From Pseudaeromonas sp041441555 (GTDB taxonomy: Bacteria; Pseudomonadota; Gammaproteobacteria; Enterobacterales; Aeromonadaceae), in contig JASDSW010000061.1 in the NCBI GenBank assembly GCA_041441555.1, forward strand, positions 1-61,064: a DNA stretch of 61,064 bases. Reading direction: 5' to 3'. Numbering within the stretch: position 1 is the first letter of the stretch; every line of letters starts with the position of its first letter. Of the stretch, positions 35,044 to 44,282 are shown in pieces. A model generated the notes under the pieces. The model made no database searches and was not told the DNA's origin. It saw nothing but the letters and a program-made list of their open reading frames with translations. The position numbers and the translations under genes were made by a program.

Positions 35044-35403
35044 GTGGGTGAATTGGGTTTGTTGTGCATATTGGTACTGATCGGTACCGAATTCTGGCAG
35101 CGGCGGCGCCAGGCCGAACTCGCCGAACGGCTCATCACCCATTATTGTCAGCGGGAACAGTGGCAATTGCTCTCGGTCGCCCGAGACGAAGGAGAGCTGT
35201 TACCCCTGTTGGTGCGGATGCTGCTGCAGCGAACCTCCTGTTTTTGTTTTGAATACAGTGAAGAGGGTGAGCAGCGGCTACAGGGTGAACTCTTTCTCAC
35301 CGGCCTGCAGAGCCCCTTGTTTCGGGTCGCCACCCCGTCGCAGGGCGGCGATTCCCCATCCAGCGCCAGTAATGTGATCCAGTTTCCCGGCCCTCGCCCC
35401 TAA
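35044..35403 (+). CDS. Small membrane-anchored protein, DUF3301-like
   Basis: A 119-residue protein with one N-terminal hydrophobic segment (ELGLLCILVLIGTEFW) directly followed by RRRQAELAERLITHYC, so it is probably anchored with the rest in the cytosol. This pattern fits DUF3301. The GTG at 35044 was chosen: GGAG lies 8 nt upstream and the hydrophobic segment then starts the protein. A longer frame from 34915 adds sequence without family features. Function unknown. Confidence 0.6.
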   Translation: MGELGLLCILVLIGTEFWQRRRQAELAERLITHYCQREQWQLLSVARDEGELLPLLVRMLLQRTSCFCFEYSEEGEQRLQGELFLTGLQSPLFRVATPSQGGDSPSSASNVIQFPGPRP

Positions 35404-35413
35404 CATCGGGTCA

Positions 35414-35426
35414 CCTATATATAAGG
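35414..35426. promoter_or_regulatory. TATA-core near-palindrome over the RBS of the 111-residue gene
   Basis: cctatatataagg, almost a palindrome, overlaps the AAGGAGG ribosome site of the next gene. A perfect relative of it lies after that gene (35793-35808). It could be an operator or a translational hairpin. Confidence 0.35.
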
Positions 35427-35436
35427 AGGAGTTTTC

Positions 35437-35772
35437 ATGTCGATTGAGACTGTGCTGCACATCGCTCAGCAACTGCATGCCGAAGGCAAGCAACCATCGG
35501 TGGCCCTGATCAAGGCCCGTCTACCGGCCCCCTGTCCGATGCCGGATGTCATCAGTGGCCTGCAACGTTGGCGCCAGCAATCCGCCCCCGCCAACCAGCC
35601 CTCCCAGGCGGCGGCCAATCTGGCCGAGGAGCAATCCACCAGCCAGCCCGCAGCCCAGTCGCTGGCAACATCCGCCGAGCTTCAGCAATTGCGCGACGAG
35701 GTGGCGGCTCTGCGCGAGGAGATCGTCATGCTGCGGCGCAGCATCCGCCTGCTCGCCGAACAATCGAAGTAA
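35437..35772 (+). CDS. Small protein with helix-turn-helix-like N-terminus and coiled coil
   Basis: A 111-residue protein that I do not recognise with certainty. Residues 1-45 (IETVLHIAQQLHAEGKQPSV) look like a short winged-helix domain of the KfrA-N type. Residues 50-75 are Gln/Ala-rich and disordered. Residues 78-108 (LQQLRDEVAALREEIVMLRR) form a coiled coil, so it is probably a dimer. A strong AAGGAGG site lies upstream. AT-core palindromes lie on both sides of the gene, consistent with a DNA-binding protein acting on itself; this is inference. Confidence 0.65.
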   Translation: MSIETVLHIAQQLHAEGKQPSVALIKARLPAPCPMPDVISGLQRWRQQSAPANQPSQAAANLAEEQSTSQPAAQSLATSAELQQLRDEVAALREEIVMLRRSIRLLAEQSK

Positions 35773-35792
35773 CCTCTCTATACAAAATATTG

Positions 35793-35808
35793 CCTCTATA
35801 TATAGAGG
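35793..35808. promoter_or_regulatory. Perfect 16-bp palindrome
   Basis: cctctatatatagagg is perfectly self-complementary. It lies 20 nt after the stop of the 111-residue gene and before the convergent syd gene. It has no T-tract, so a terminator is less likely than a protein-binding site. Confidence 0.4.
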
Positions 35809-35843
35809 GGACGTCACCGGCAAAGAGCTTTCGAGCCAGTTCC

Positions 35844-36392
35844 CTAGGCCGGCAGGGGTTCAAGCCGAGCCAGAAAGGTTGCCAGATCCGGGGCCAGTAC
35901 CCGGTTTTCGGCTCGCCCGACCCGCTCCAGCAGCACGGCACCACTGCGGTTATCCAGGCTGATCAGGTGAGACGCCTGCCGAGTGGCCGCCAAGAAAAAG
36001 GTGGCGGCCAGTCGCAGCCGCCGCTGCATCAAGGCATGGCCGATCAGGTTCTCCTGCAGACGCGCAAAATCATCCAGATTCCACGCCAAGACGGGTTCGA
36101 CGCGCAGCCCCTTGAAGGAGAAGGCCAGTGGGCCGGCATACCAGTGTCCGTAAAAATCGCTCAAGTCCGGATGCAGCGCCATCTCCAGCCCCGCAGCCAC
36201 GTTCGCCATCTCCCCGGGCGTTTCGCGGCGCACCGGTTGCCAATAGACCTCCCCATTCCAGGGTTCACCCACTTCACAGGGCGAGCGCCATTCGGGATCC
36301 CAAGGCCGGTGAGGCAAGCCACCTCGTTGCTGTTGATAGCGCAACCAACGACCAAACAGCTCCGACATGGCTGAAACAACTTGATTCGACAT
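35844..36392 (-). CDS. syd: SecY-interacting protein Syd
   Basis: A 182-residue (E. coli: 181) peripheral cytosolic protein that binds SecY and watches translocon quality. The family blocks are RPWDPEWRSPCEVGEP and WNGEVYWQPVRRE. The ATG at 36392 gives MSNQVVSAMSELFGRW; a longer upstream frame overlaps queF's control region. It is divergent from queF with a 52-nt gap, as in E. coli. Confidence 0.93.
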   Translation of the reverse strand: MSNQVVSAMSELFGRWLRYQQQRGGLPHRPWDPEWRSPCEVGEPWNGEVYWQPVRRETPGEMANVAAGLEMALHPDLSDFYGHWYAGPLAFSFKGLRVEPVLAWNLDDFARLQENLIGHALMQRRLRLAATFFLAATRQASHLISLDNRSGAVLLERVGRAENRVLAPDLATFLARLEPLPA

Positions 36393-36444
36393 CGCATTTT
36401 CCCACAATGAAACACAGTGACATATTAACCCGAGGTCTGGCGCC

Positions 36445-37293
36445 ATGACATCCAAGGCATCCTATCAAAACAGCCCGCACCTTCATGGTCTTTCGTTGGG
36501 CAAAGCCAGTGGCTATGTGGCGCATTATGCTCCGGAACTGCTGCAAGCCGTGCCGCGCAGTCTGAACCGCGACGACCTGCAGCTAGGCGAAACGCTGCCC
36601 TTTGATGGCGTCGATATCTGGACCCTGTACGAGCTCTCCTGGTTGAATCCCAAGGGCAAGCCTCAGGTGGCCGTCGGCGAAGTCGCGGTGCCGGCTAGCA
36701 GCAAAAACCTCATCGAGTCAAAATCGTTCAAGCTCTATCTCAACAGCCTGAATCAGAGCCAGTTTCGCGATATTCATGAGGTGGCCGAGATCCTGAAGAA
36801 GGATCTCAGCGCCTGCGCCGAGGGCGAGGTCGCCGTCACCCTCTACCCCTTGGCACAAGCTCCGGCACAGATCGCCTCCCTCCCCGGCGACTGTATCGAC
36901 GATCTGGACATTGCCATCGACAGCTACCTGTTCGATCCAACCTTGCTGAGCAATGCGACCCAGCCTGAGTCGGTGGAAGAAATCCTGCACTCTCATCTGT
37001 TGAAGTCTAATTGCCTGGTGACCAATCAACCCGATTGGGGCAGTCTGGTGATACACTACCGCGGCCACAGAATCCAGCGCGAAGCCCTGTTACGCTATCT
37101 GGTGTCATTTCGCCAGCACAACGAATTTCATGAGCAGTGTGTGGAGCGGATCTTCATGGACTTGCAACACTATTGCCGGCCCGAAAAACTAACCGTCTAC
37201 GCCCGTTATACCCGACGCGGGGGGCTGGACATCAATCCATTTCGTAGCAACTGGCAGACGGAACCGGCCAATCTTCGCCTCATTCGCCAATGA
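36445..37293 (+). CDS. queF: NADPH-dependent 7-cyano-7-deazaguanine reductase
   Basis: A 282-residue (same as E. coli) long-form QueF that reduces preQ0 to preQ1 in queuosine synthesis. The NADPH motif is ESKSFKLYLNSLNQ. The active-site Cys lies in LKSNCLVTNQPDWGS, and HEQCVERIF carries the conserved His/Glu. GAGGT lies 8 nt before the ATG. No preQ1 riboswitch is visible upstream. Confidence 0.96.
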   Translation: MTSKASYQNSPHLHGLSLGKASGYVAHYAPELLQAVPRSLNRDDLQLGETLPFDGVDIWTLYELSWLNPKGKPQVAVGEVAVPASSKNLIESKSFKLYLNSLNQSQFRDIHEVAEILKKDLSACAEGEVAVTLYPLAQAPAQIASLPGDCIDDLDIAIDSYLFDPTLLSNATQPESVEEILHSHLLKSNCLVTNQPDWGSLVIHYRGHRIQREALLRYLVSFRQHNEFHEQCVERIFMDLQHYCRPEKLTVYARYTRRGGLDINPFRSNWQTEPANLRLIRQ

Positions 37294-37334
37294 GACCCGG
37301 AGATCATCGCTAACTCAATCAAGAAGGTGGTCGT

Positions 37335-39551
37335 TTGCTTTCGCTAACTCTGCTTCTTTCCAGTGTCGCCCTGCCCTCCTTGCCGCTGGAGACCACGCTG
37401 ATGCCGGATCAGTTGATCGAGGCGCAGCAGCAGGAAACCGTGCAGCCTGGGCAATGCGTCCAACTCGCCGAGCAATTTTTACGACGCGATCTGGCTGACA
37501 AGGTGCTGCCGACCCTGACGCAAAATCCCAGCGCCTATCGGGAGACCAGCGAGCATTTTCGCACTCGGCAGCAGAGCATTGAAGCCACACTGATCCTCGG
37601 CAACTGTCTGTATCGTTTGCAACAACAAGAGCAGGCCGAACAACTCTTCGAGCAGACCGCCCTTGAAGCCAAGCAGCTCAAACTCCCCACGCTCGAGGCG
37701 TTGGCCTACTTTCAGCTGGGCCGTCATGCCCTGCTGAGTCATAAGTTCCCCAAGGCTCGGGAGAGCCTGGAGCGTTTGCAAGCTATCCTGCAACACACCC
37801 CGGTCAGTAATCCGCTGCTGCCCCTCTATACCCGGTTGTTGCAGACCAGCCTGCATATCGAACTGCACCACTTCGAATCGGCCAAGAGTGAACTGGCCGA
37901 GCTGAATAACGAACTCAAGGCCTCCGCCCTGCCCGCCAACCTAGGCGTGGCCATCCTGACACTCAATGGCGACTACCATCGCGGCATGCAGCAGCAGGAG
38001 TTGTCGCTGGTGCACTACGCCGAGGCGTTGCGGCTGGCCACCAGCCAGGATGACTTGCCATCCCAGATCGAGCTGGCCGAGAACATGAGTCAGATCTTCG
38101 AGCAGCAGGGGGATCTGAAACAGGCGCTGCATTTTAGCGAGCTGGCCTGCGATCAGTTGCAACGCATTGGCAATCCTGAATGGCTGGCCCAGGGGTTGAT
38201 CCGACTGGCCGGGCTCAACCGCCAAGCCAATGATGCCAATCTGGCCCTCTCCTTGTTGTTCAATGCCCTGGACATCTATCGCACCCTGGATCGGCCGCAG
38301 GCCTTTGCCCAGCTCAATCTCGAGATTGGCAAAACCTATCTGAAGCTGGGCGATCTGGCTGCAGCCCGGACCTATCTCATCGCCGCCCGCAATAGCTACA
38401 AACGCCAGCAGGATGCGCAGGGGGAATTAGCCACCCTGGTCACCCTCAGCGAGCTGTACCTGCGGCACAAAGAGCCGGAGATGGCCATCTCGCTGCTGGA
38501 GAATCTGCCAGCCGCAATCGACAAGGGATCACCTGCCGATTTGGAGCGCCACTACCTGCTTGCCCAAGCCTATGAATATAAAGGGCAATATTTACAAGCC
38601 CTGGGTCATTACAAGCAATTTGCCATCCAACCCAAGGCGGCGGCCCGGATCGGACATGTGACCGAAAACGAACAGTTCCGCGACAACTACCTGCGGGCCG
38701 AGCTGGAGCGAAATGTCGATAATCTGCGGCAACAGCAACGACAGCTGGCCGAGGAGCGCACCCGTTACCTGTGGCTCACCGCCGTCACCACCTTCCTGAT
38801 CGGGGTGCTCTGCTATGTGCTGTTGCAGATGAACCGCCGTCAGAGCCAATCTCGCGCCAACGTGAGTCAGCTCAAGGAGCAACTCGGACAGGCCCCCTTC
38901 AGTCATCTGCCGAATCAATACCAGCTGCATGAAGCGCTGGCCCGGCTGGAGAAGGATCCGGCCACCGGTTTTTGCGAACCGGAAGATAACGGCGACTATC
39001 ATGCCCGCCATTTCATTCACATCAGTCTGCCGGCGCTGCGCCGTCTGTGTGAACGAGTCGGAACCGAAAAGGCCGAACAACTGCAGCAGCGCCTCACCGA
39101 TCAGTTGATCGGCCTCTGTGCCGCCGACGAACAGCTCTTCCAGTTGGCGGAGAGCCGTTTCCTGTTGCTGCAGCCTCATGTCGAAGGCAGCACGCTGGTT
39201 GCCAGCGCCGAAGCCTGGAGTGCCCGCCTGACGCCGATTCTAACCGAGCTGCAACTGGACAGCCGCGTGGTGATGGGACTGGTTCACTTCCCCTTCCTGA
39301 CCCGCTGCCCGCGCGCCGTCGGTAGCCAGCAAGTGGTTGAATTGAGTCTGATCGCCCTGGCTGCGGCCGATCAAATTGCTGAAAAGTGTCAACAGACATC
39401 ATGGGTTGAGCTTTCCGCTATTGACTGTCAGCAAGCGGCATTTTTCAATGGCGTGTTTCGGGCTCAGGCCTTGCGGGCAATTGACAAAGGACTTGTCAAA
39501 GTGAACGCCTTACACGGCAAACATCTCATCGACTGGCAACAAATTGTCTGA
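37335..39551 (+). CDS. TPR membrane protein with degenerate GGDEF-like C-terminus
   Basis: A 738-residue predicted sensor. Residues 1-20 are a signal peptide (LSLTLLLSSVALPSLPLE). TPR-like repeats run from about 100 to 430 (LEALAYFQLGRHALLSHKFP). A coiled coil precedes one membrane helix at about 478-498 (YLWLTAVTTFLIGVLCYVLL). The cytoplasmic end looks like a GGDEF fold whose signature is replaced: DEQLFQLAESRFLLLQP stands where xxxRxGGDEF would be, so it cannot be an active cyclase. The start is TTG with AAGG 7 nt upstream; the next ATG would remove the signal peptide. It lies 60 nt before an active-looking diguanylate cyclase gene, so the two probably work together. Confidence 0.72.
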   Translation: MLSLTLLLSSVALPSLPLETTLMPDQLIEAQQQETVQPGQCVQLAEQFLRRDLADKVLPTLTQNPSAYRETSEHFRTRQQSIEATLILGNCLYRLQQQEQAEQLFEQTALEAKQLKLPTLEALAYFQLGRHALLSHKFPKARESLERLQAILQHTPVSNPLLPLYTRLLQTSLHIELHHFESAKSELAELNNELKASALPANLGVAILTLNGDYHRGMQQQELSLVHYAEALRLATSQDDLPSQIELAENMSQIFEQQGDLKQALHFSELACDQLQRIGNPEWLAQGLIRLAGLNRQANDANLALSLLFNALDIYRTLDRPQAFAQLNLEIGKTYLKLGDLAAARTYLIAARNSYKRQQDAQGELATLVTLSELYLRHKEPEMAISLLENLPAAIDKGSPADLERHYLLAQAYEYKGQYLQALGHYKQFAIQPKAAARIGHVTENEQFRDNYLRAELERNVDNLRQQQRQLAEERTRYLWLTAVTTFLIGVLCYVLLQMNRRQSQSRANVSQLKEQLGQAPFSHLPNQYQLHEALARLEKDPATGFCEPEDNGDYHARHFIHISLPALRRLCERVGTEKAEQLQQRLTDQLIGLCAADEQLFQLAESRFLLLQPHVEGSTLVASAEAWSARLTPILTELQLDSRVVMGLVHFPFLTRCPRAVGSQQVVELSLIALAAADQIAEKCQQTSWVELSAIDCQQAAFFNGVFRAQALRAIDKGLVKVNALHGKHLIDWQQIV

Positions 39552-39611
39552 GATTGGATTGGCCACAGCACCCTCTAATTTTGCCAGCCATGGCTCAAAC
39601 CCGTTTGGAAT

Positions 39612-41213
39612 ATGGACATGAATGATGTATCTGCCGTTGCCGGACAACTCAGCCAGCTAAGGGAACGGCTCGAGCAGAAAGAGTTGGAATTTGGTCTGCT
39701 CGCCGAACAGAGCGAAGCCGAGCGACTGTGCACGCTCCAACTGCTCACCCGCCTGACCCACGCCTGTCGTGGGCACGATCGCGAACTCGACAACAAGCTG
39801 GCCAGGCTGCGTCAACGCTTTGAAGAACATACGCCGCTGCATCAGCTGGCCGAGGAGATCGCCGTCATCGAGAGGCTGCTGCAGCAGCATGCCATCGCCG
39901 TCGAAGAGTCGGTGCGCCTGACCCGTGAATCCCTGCAGGAGGGGAGTCGCCATCTGAGCAGCATCCGGGAGGTGCCGGAGAAGCTCCGCCGCGAGGCGCG
40001 CGAATTCCTCCACCAGGATGCCCCCTACGCCTTCTCGGAGCATCAGCGCCAGGTTGCTCGCCTGCTTGAGCTCTACCAGCAGGCCATGCGCGCCCTGCTG
40101 TTGCGCCCGATACCGCTCAAGACGGTGGAGCCGACCGCAACCCAAGAGCCCATCGAGACCAATAAAGACGAGCAGACCCTCCGCAATCGGCTGTGTGACG
40201 AGCTGCAGCGCCTGATCACCGAGCTGGATTTTACCGGCCCCGTGGGGGAAGAGCTGGCCGAGGTGCGTCGCCAACTGCTCAGTGGCATCGACCTGGCGCA
40301 ACTGCCGGAGCTCTGCCTGCAACTGGTCGAGCTCATCATCGAAGGGGCACGTCAGGAGCGGCGGGAATCCCATCTGTTCCTCTCCGGGATCAATGATGGC
40401 CTCACCGCCGTCCATCTGCGCTTCAACGAAGTCATCGACGAGGGGCAGGAGCTCTACCGCTTGCATCACCGGCATGGCGACGAGATGCAGACCCAGCTCA
40501 CTGAGCTCCATACCCAGGTCGACAAGTTGTTGACCCCCGAGCAGATCAAGCCGCTGATCCAGAACAACGTCGAACAGTTACAGACCCTATTGGCCCAGCA
40601 CCAGGCCCATCTCAAGCGCGAACAGCAGTTGCTGGAAACCATGGCCGAGATGGAGAACAAGCTCAACCTGATGAAGGAAGAGACGGCTGAATACAAGAAG
40701 CGCATGGCCCAGCAGAAACACAAGCTGCTGCTCGATAGCCTGACGCAAGTATTCAATCGGGCCGCTTTTGATGAGCGCGTCGATCTGGAATACAAGCGCT
40801 GGCTGCGCTACCAAACACCGCTGTGCCTGGCCATCGTCGACATCGACCACTTCAAGAGCATCAATGACCGGTTCGGCCATCTGGCGGGCGATAAGGCGCT
40901 GAAAGTGATCGCCCGCGCCATGGGCCGCACCCTGCGGGAAACCGACTTCATCGCTCGCTACGGCGGCGAAGAGTTCGTGGTGCTACTGCCGGGGATCGAG
41001 GTCAACAACCTGGAGATGCCGCTGGACAAGCTGCGCAACGTGGTCAAGAGCATTCCCTTTCGTTTCAAAGATGACAAGGTGGAGATCACCATCTCGATCG
41101 GAACCACCCTGTTTCGCAGTGGCGATACCCCCACCGACGCCTTCGAGCGGGCCGACAAGGCGTTGTACGAAGCCAAAAACGGGGGCCGTGACCGCATCAT
41201 CTACACCGCTTAA
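39612..41213 (+). CDS. Diguanylate cyclase with long coiled-coil N-terminus
   Basis: A 533-residue soluble protein. Residues 1-360 are helical and Gln/Glu/Leu-rich with two long coiled coils (about 1-110 and 290-360). The GGDEF domain at about 370-530 has DSLTQVFNRAAFDERV, DIDHFKSINDRFGH and the active signature RYGGEEFVVLLP, with an I-site RETD five residues earlier. It should make cyclic di-GMP and be product-inhibited. There is no membrane segment. It lies 60 nt downstream of the TPR/degenerate-GGDEF gene and may be its output partner. A second ATG 6 nt downstream could also start it. Confidence 0.88.
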   Translation: MDMNDVSAVAGQLSQLRERLEQKELEFGLLAEQSEAERLCTLQLLTRLTHACRGHDRELDNKLARLRQRFEEHTPLHQLAEEIAVIERLLQQHAIAVEESVRLTRESLQEGSRHLSSIREVPEKLRREAREFLHQDAPYAFSEHQRQVARLLELYQQAMRALLLRPIPLKTVEPTATQEPIETNKDEQTLRNRLCDELQRLITELDFTGPVGEELAEVRRQLLSGIDLAQLPELCLQLVELIIEGARQERRESHLFLSGINDGLTAVHLRFNEVIDEGQELYRLHHRHGDEMQTQLTELHTQVDKLLTPEQIKPLIQNNVEQLQTLLAQHQAHLKREQQLLETMAEMENKLNLMKEETAEYKKRMAQQKHKLLLDSLTQVFNRAAFDERVDLEYKRWLRYQTPLCLAIVDIDHFKSINDRFGHLAGDKALKVIARAMGRTLRETDFIARYGGEEFVVLLPGIEVNNLEMPLDKLRNVVKSIPFRFKDDKVEITISIGTTLFRSGDTPTDAFERADKALYEAKNGGRDRIIYTA

Positions 41214-41347
41214 GTTCAACTGGACCGCGTAAGCCCGCAGGACCACAGCAGAGATGCCCAGAGCAGCATCCGAAGTACTCGAGAGAAAAGTGTTCGCCAC
41301 TTCCCTGGAGATCATAAACAAAACAATAGGTTGTATCAGGGGGTTTC

Positions 41348-42703
41348 ATGATTACCTACGTCAATCCAGCCGGCAGCATGGAGCTGCTGTCGCAACTGGA
41401 AGTCGATCAACTCAAATTGGCCGCAGCCGGGGAAACCTATCAGTTGTTTCGGAACTGCTCGCTGGCCGTGCTCAACTGTGGCAGTCAGACCGACAGCTCG
41501 CAGGAGATCCTGGAAAAGCACGCCTCATTCGACATCAACGTCATCCGCCGGGAGCGGGGCGTCAAGCTGGAGTTGTTTAACGCCCCGGAGGCCGCCTTTG
41601 TCGACGGCGAGCTGATCCGCGGTATTCAGGAGCACCTGTTCTCGGTGTTGCGCGACATCCTGTATGTCAGCAACCGCATGGCCGATGACTGCTCGCTGAA
41701 CCTGACCAGCTCGGTGCATATCACCAACTGGATCTTCTCCATCCTGCGCAATGCGCGGGCCGTCCGCTCCGGCGATGAGCCCAACCTGGTCGTCTGCTGG
41801 GGTGGCCACTCCATCACGCCGGTGGAGTACAGCTACACCCGCGAGGTAGGCCACCAACTGGGGCTGCGTGAGCTGAACATCTGCACCGGTTGTGGTCCGG
41901 GAGCCATGGAGGGCCCCATGAAGGGGGCCGCGGTGGGCCATGCCAAGCAGCGACACGGCGATCCCCGCTTTTTGGGACTCACCGAACCCTCGATCATCGC
42001 GGCCGAACCACCCAACCCGATTGTCACGGAGCTGGTGATCATGCCGGACATCGAGAAGCGTCTCGAAGCCTTCGTCCGAGTGGGCCACGGCATCATCATC
42101 TTCCCGGGGGGAGTCGGCACCGCCGAGGAGCTGCTCTACATCCTCGGCATCAAGATGAACAGCGCCAACGTCCATCAACCGATGCCGCTGGTCCTGACCG
42201 GCCCTAAGGAGAGTGCCGATTACTTCGCCACCATTGACCACTTCATCCGCCAGACGCTCGGTGAAGCCGCCACCCGCCACTACCAGATCATCATCGATGA
42301 TCCGGTCGCCGTGGCTCAGGTCATGAAGGAGACGATGCCCAAGGTGCGCGAACACAGACGCGCCACCGGCGACGCCTATTCCTTCAACTGGTCCTTGAAG
42401 ATCGAGCCCGAGTTTCAACTGCCCTTCGAGCCCGACCATGCCACCATGGCCGCGCTCGATCTGCACTGGGAGCAGGCACCGGCTCAACTGGCCGCCAACC
42501 TGCGCCGTGCTTTTTCTGGCATCGTCGCCGGCAACGTGAAAGCCTCCGGTCTGCGCGCCATCGAGCGTCACGGCCCCTTCCAGCTGCATGGCGACAAGGA
42601 GCTGATGGTGCTGATAGACAAGCTGCTGCAGAGCTTCGTCAAGCAAGGACGCATGAAACTGCCGGGCAGTGCCTACGTTCCCTGCTATGAAATTGTCCGT
42701 TAA
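41348..42703 (+). CDS. ppnN: Nucleotide 5'-monophosphate nucleosidase PpnN
   Basis: A 451-residue (E. coli YgdH: 454) Rossmann-fold enzyme that cleaves purine and pyrimidine nucleoside monophosphates to base and ribose 5-phosphate and is bound by (p)ppGpp in E. coli. It starts MITYVNPAGSMELLSQLEVD and carries the lysine-decarboxylase-like motif IIFPGGVGTAEELLYILG plus GCGPGAMEGPMKGAAVGH. GGGGG lies upstream of the ATG. Its neighbours queF and xni are those of E. coli. Confidence 0.96.
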   Translation: MITYVNPAGSMELLSQLEVDQLKLAAAGETYQLFRNCSLAVLNCGSQTDSSQEILEKHASFDINVIRRERGVKLELFNAPEAAFVDGELIRGIQEHLFSVLRDILYVSNRMADDCSLNLTSSVHITNWIFSILRNARAVRSGDEPNLVVCWGGHSITPVEYSYTREVGHQLGLRELNICTGCGPGAMEGPMKGAAVGHAKQRHGDPRFLGLTEPSIIAAEPPNPIVTELVIMPDIEKRLEAFVRVGHGIIIFPGGVGTAEELLYILGIKMNSANVHQPMPLVLTGPKESADYFATIDHFIRQTLGEAATRHYQIIIDDPVAVAQVMKETMPKVREHRRATGDAYSFNWSLKIEPEFQLPFEPDHATMAALDLHWEQAPAQLAANLRRAFSGIVAGNVKASGLRAIERHGPFQLHGDKELMVLIDKLLQSFVKQGRMKLPGSAYVPCYEIVR

Positions 42704-42707
42704 CCAC

Positions 42708-42727
42708 CGGGCTCCTGCGGGAGCCCG
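42708..42727 (+). terminator. Hairpin between ppnN and xni
   Basis: The stem cgggctcc/ggagcccg with loop tgcg lies 4 nt after the ppnN stop and has no T-tract. It is a weak terminator or stabilising hairpin. Confidence 0.35.
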
Positions 42728-42745
42728 CTGCCCGATGTCGATACC

Positions 42746-43549
42746 ATGGCCCACCTGCTGATCTTCGATGCCCTGAACCTGATCCGACGTCTGCATGCCG
42801 CTCTCGGCAAGCAGGCGCTGGATGAGCAAGCCTTGCTGATCGCCACCCAGCAACGTCTGATGACGACCGTTCAGGGGATCCTGCAAGAGGTGGATCCGAC
42901 TCATGTCATCGCCGTGTTCGACGGTGAAGAGCCCAGTTGGCGCCATCAACTCTATCCAGCTTACAAGCAGGGGCGCAGCCCCATGCCGCCTGAACTGCAA
43001 CACGGAATGGCGGCCCTGCAGGATAGCCTGTGGCAGTGCGGCGTCGACTCGCTGCTCACCGAAGGGGATGAGGCCGACGATCTCATCGCCACCCTGAGCC
43101 AGCAACTCACCCAGCGCCAACAGCAGGTCACCCTGATCTCCACCGATAAGGGCTTCTGCCAACTGCTCCCCAGCGGCCTCCAGATCCGGGATTATTTCAA
43201 TCGCCGCTGGCTCGATGCCGCCTTCGTAGCCGAGCAGTATGGCGTGACACCCGAACAACTCGTCGATTTCTGGGCCCTGGTGGGGGTGAACGGCAGCAAC
43301 ATCAAGGGAGTGAGTGGCGTCGGCGCCAAGAGTGCCACCCGTCTGTTGCAACAGTACGGCTCACTCGAGCAGATCCTCGTCGCAGACCCGACCGAGAGCC
43401 GGGCGCTGCAGTTGGTGCAACATCAGGTTGATAATGCTCGTTTGGCTCAAACTTTGGTGCGCTTGCGGCTGGATATTCCACTAGGCTTTAACTTGAAGGC
43501 GATCCGTTATTCCCCGCCAACGGTAACCCCCGCTGACGGACGGAGCTAA
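42746..43549 (+). CDS. xni: Flap endonuclease Xni (exonuclease IX)
   Basis: A 267-residue FEN-family protein (E. coli Xni: 251) related to the 5'-nuclease domain of Pol I. LLIFDALNLIRRLHAALG, GDEADDLIATLSQQL, STDKGFCQLLPSGLQIRDYF and the helix-hairpin-helix GVNGSNIKGVSGVGAKSATR identify it. As in E. coli Xni, some acidic metal ligands of full FENs appear reduced in number. It acts on flap DNA in the family. Confidence 0.93.
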   Translation: MAHLLIFDALNLIRRLHAALGKQALDEQALLIATQQRLMTTVQGILQEVDPTHVIAVFDGEEPSWRHQLYPAYKQGRSPMPPELQHGMAALQDSLWQCGVDSLLTEGDEADDLIATLSQQLTQRQQQVTLISTDKGFCQLLPSGLQIRDYFNRRWLDAAFVAEQYGVTPEQLVDFWALVGVNGSNIKGVSGVGAKSATRLLQQYGSLEQILVADPTESRALQLVQHQVDNARLAQTLVRLRLDIPLGFNLKAIRYSPPTVTPADGRS

Positions 43550-43573
43550 GCCACCGTCGCTCAAGGAGGCCAT

Positions 43574-44269
43574 ATGAGTCAGACCATCCTGATTACCGGC
43601 GCCAATCGGGGCATTGGTCTTGCCCTGACCCACGCCTGCCTGCGCCGTGATGACCAAGTCATCGCCTGCTGCCGGGATCCGTACCATGCCCACAACCTGC
43701 ACCAGTTGGCCGAAGTCTACCCGACCCTCGCCATTCATCAGTTGGATGTGACGCGCGGTGAAGAGTACCTGGAGCTCAAGCAGGCCATCGGCGATCAGGC
43801 CATCGACCTCATCATCGCCAATGCCGGTGTGCTCGGTCCCCAGCTGCAGGCCTTCGGCCAGACCGATTACCACCTTTGGGCCGAGGTGTTTGCCATCAAC
43901 AGCATGGCGCCCTTGCGTCTGGCCGAGCACTTCTTTGACAATCTCAAGGATGGTGAACGCCGAACCCTGATCTGTATCAGCAGCATCATGGGCTCCATCG
44001 CCCTCAACCACGAGGGGGGGAGCTACCTGTACCGCTCCAGCAAGGCCGCCCTCAATGCCGTGGTCAAGAACATGGCCATCGACTTGGCCGGCGACGGCAT
44101 CCATGTGCTGGCAGTCCACCCGGGGTGGGTGAAGACCGAAATGGGCGGCGAAGGGGCGACTCTGGATGCCAACGACTGCGCCGTCACCCTGCTGGAAACC
44201 CTGGACAAGCTGCCACCAGAAACCACCGGGCAGTTTATCCGTTACGATGGCGAACCACTGGCCTGGTAG
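43574..44269 (+). CDS. Short-chain dehydrogenase/reductase (C-factor-like)
   Basis: A 231-residue classical SDR of unknown substrate. The NAD(P)-binding motif is TGANRGIGLAL, with IIANAGVLGP, the catalytic Ser in CISSIMGSI and YRSSK (Tyr-x-x-x-Lys), followed by VHPGWVKTEMGG. It resembles the C-factor/YciK-type group. GGAGG lies 6 nt before the ATG. Convergent with rlmM. Confidence 0.88.
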   Translation: MSQTILITGANRGIGLALTHACLRRDDQVIACCRDPYHAHNLHQLAEVYPTLAIHQLDVTRGEEYLELKQAIGDQAIDLIIANAGVLGPQLQAFGQTDYHLWAEVFAINSMAPLRLAEHFFDNLKDGERRTLICISSIMGSIALNHEGGSYLYRSSKAALNAVVKNMAIDLAGDGIHVLAVHPGWVKTEMGGEGATLDANDCAVTLLETLDKLPPETTGQFIRYDGEPLAW

Positions 44270-44282
44270 TCGCCCTCGCTCG

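Noticed and set aside
41525..43351. 608-codon minus-strand open frame
   Set aside because: It is wholly antisense to ppnN and xni and has no recognisable domain. High GC makes such long shadows common here.
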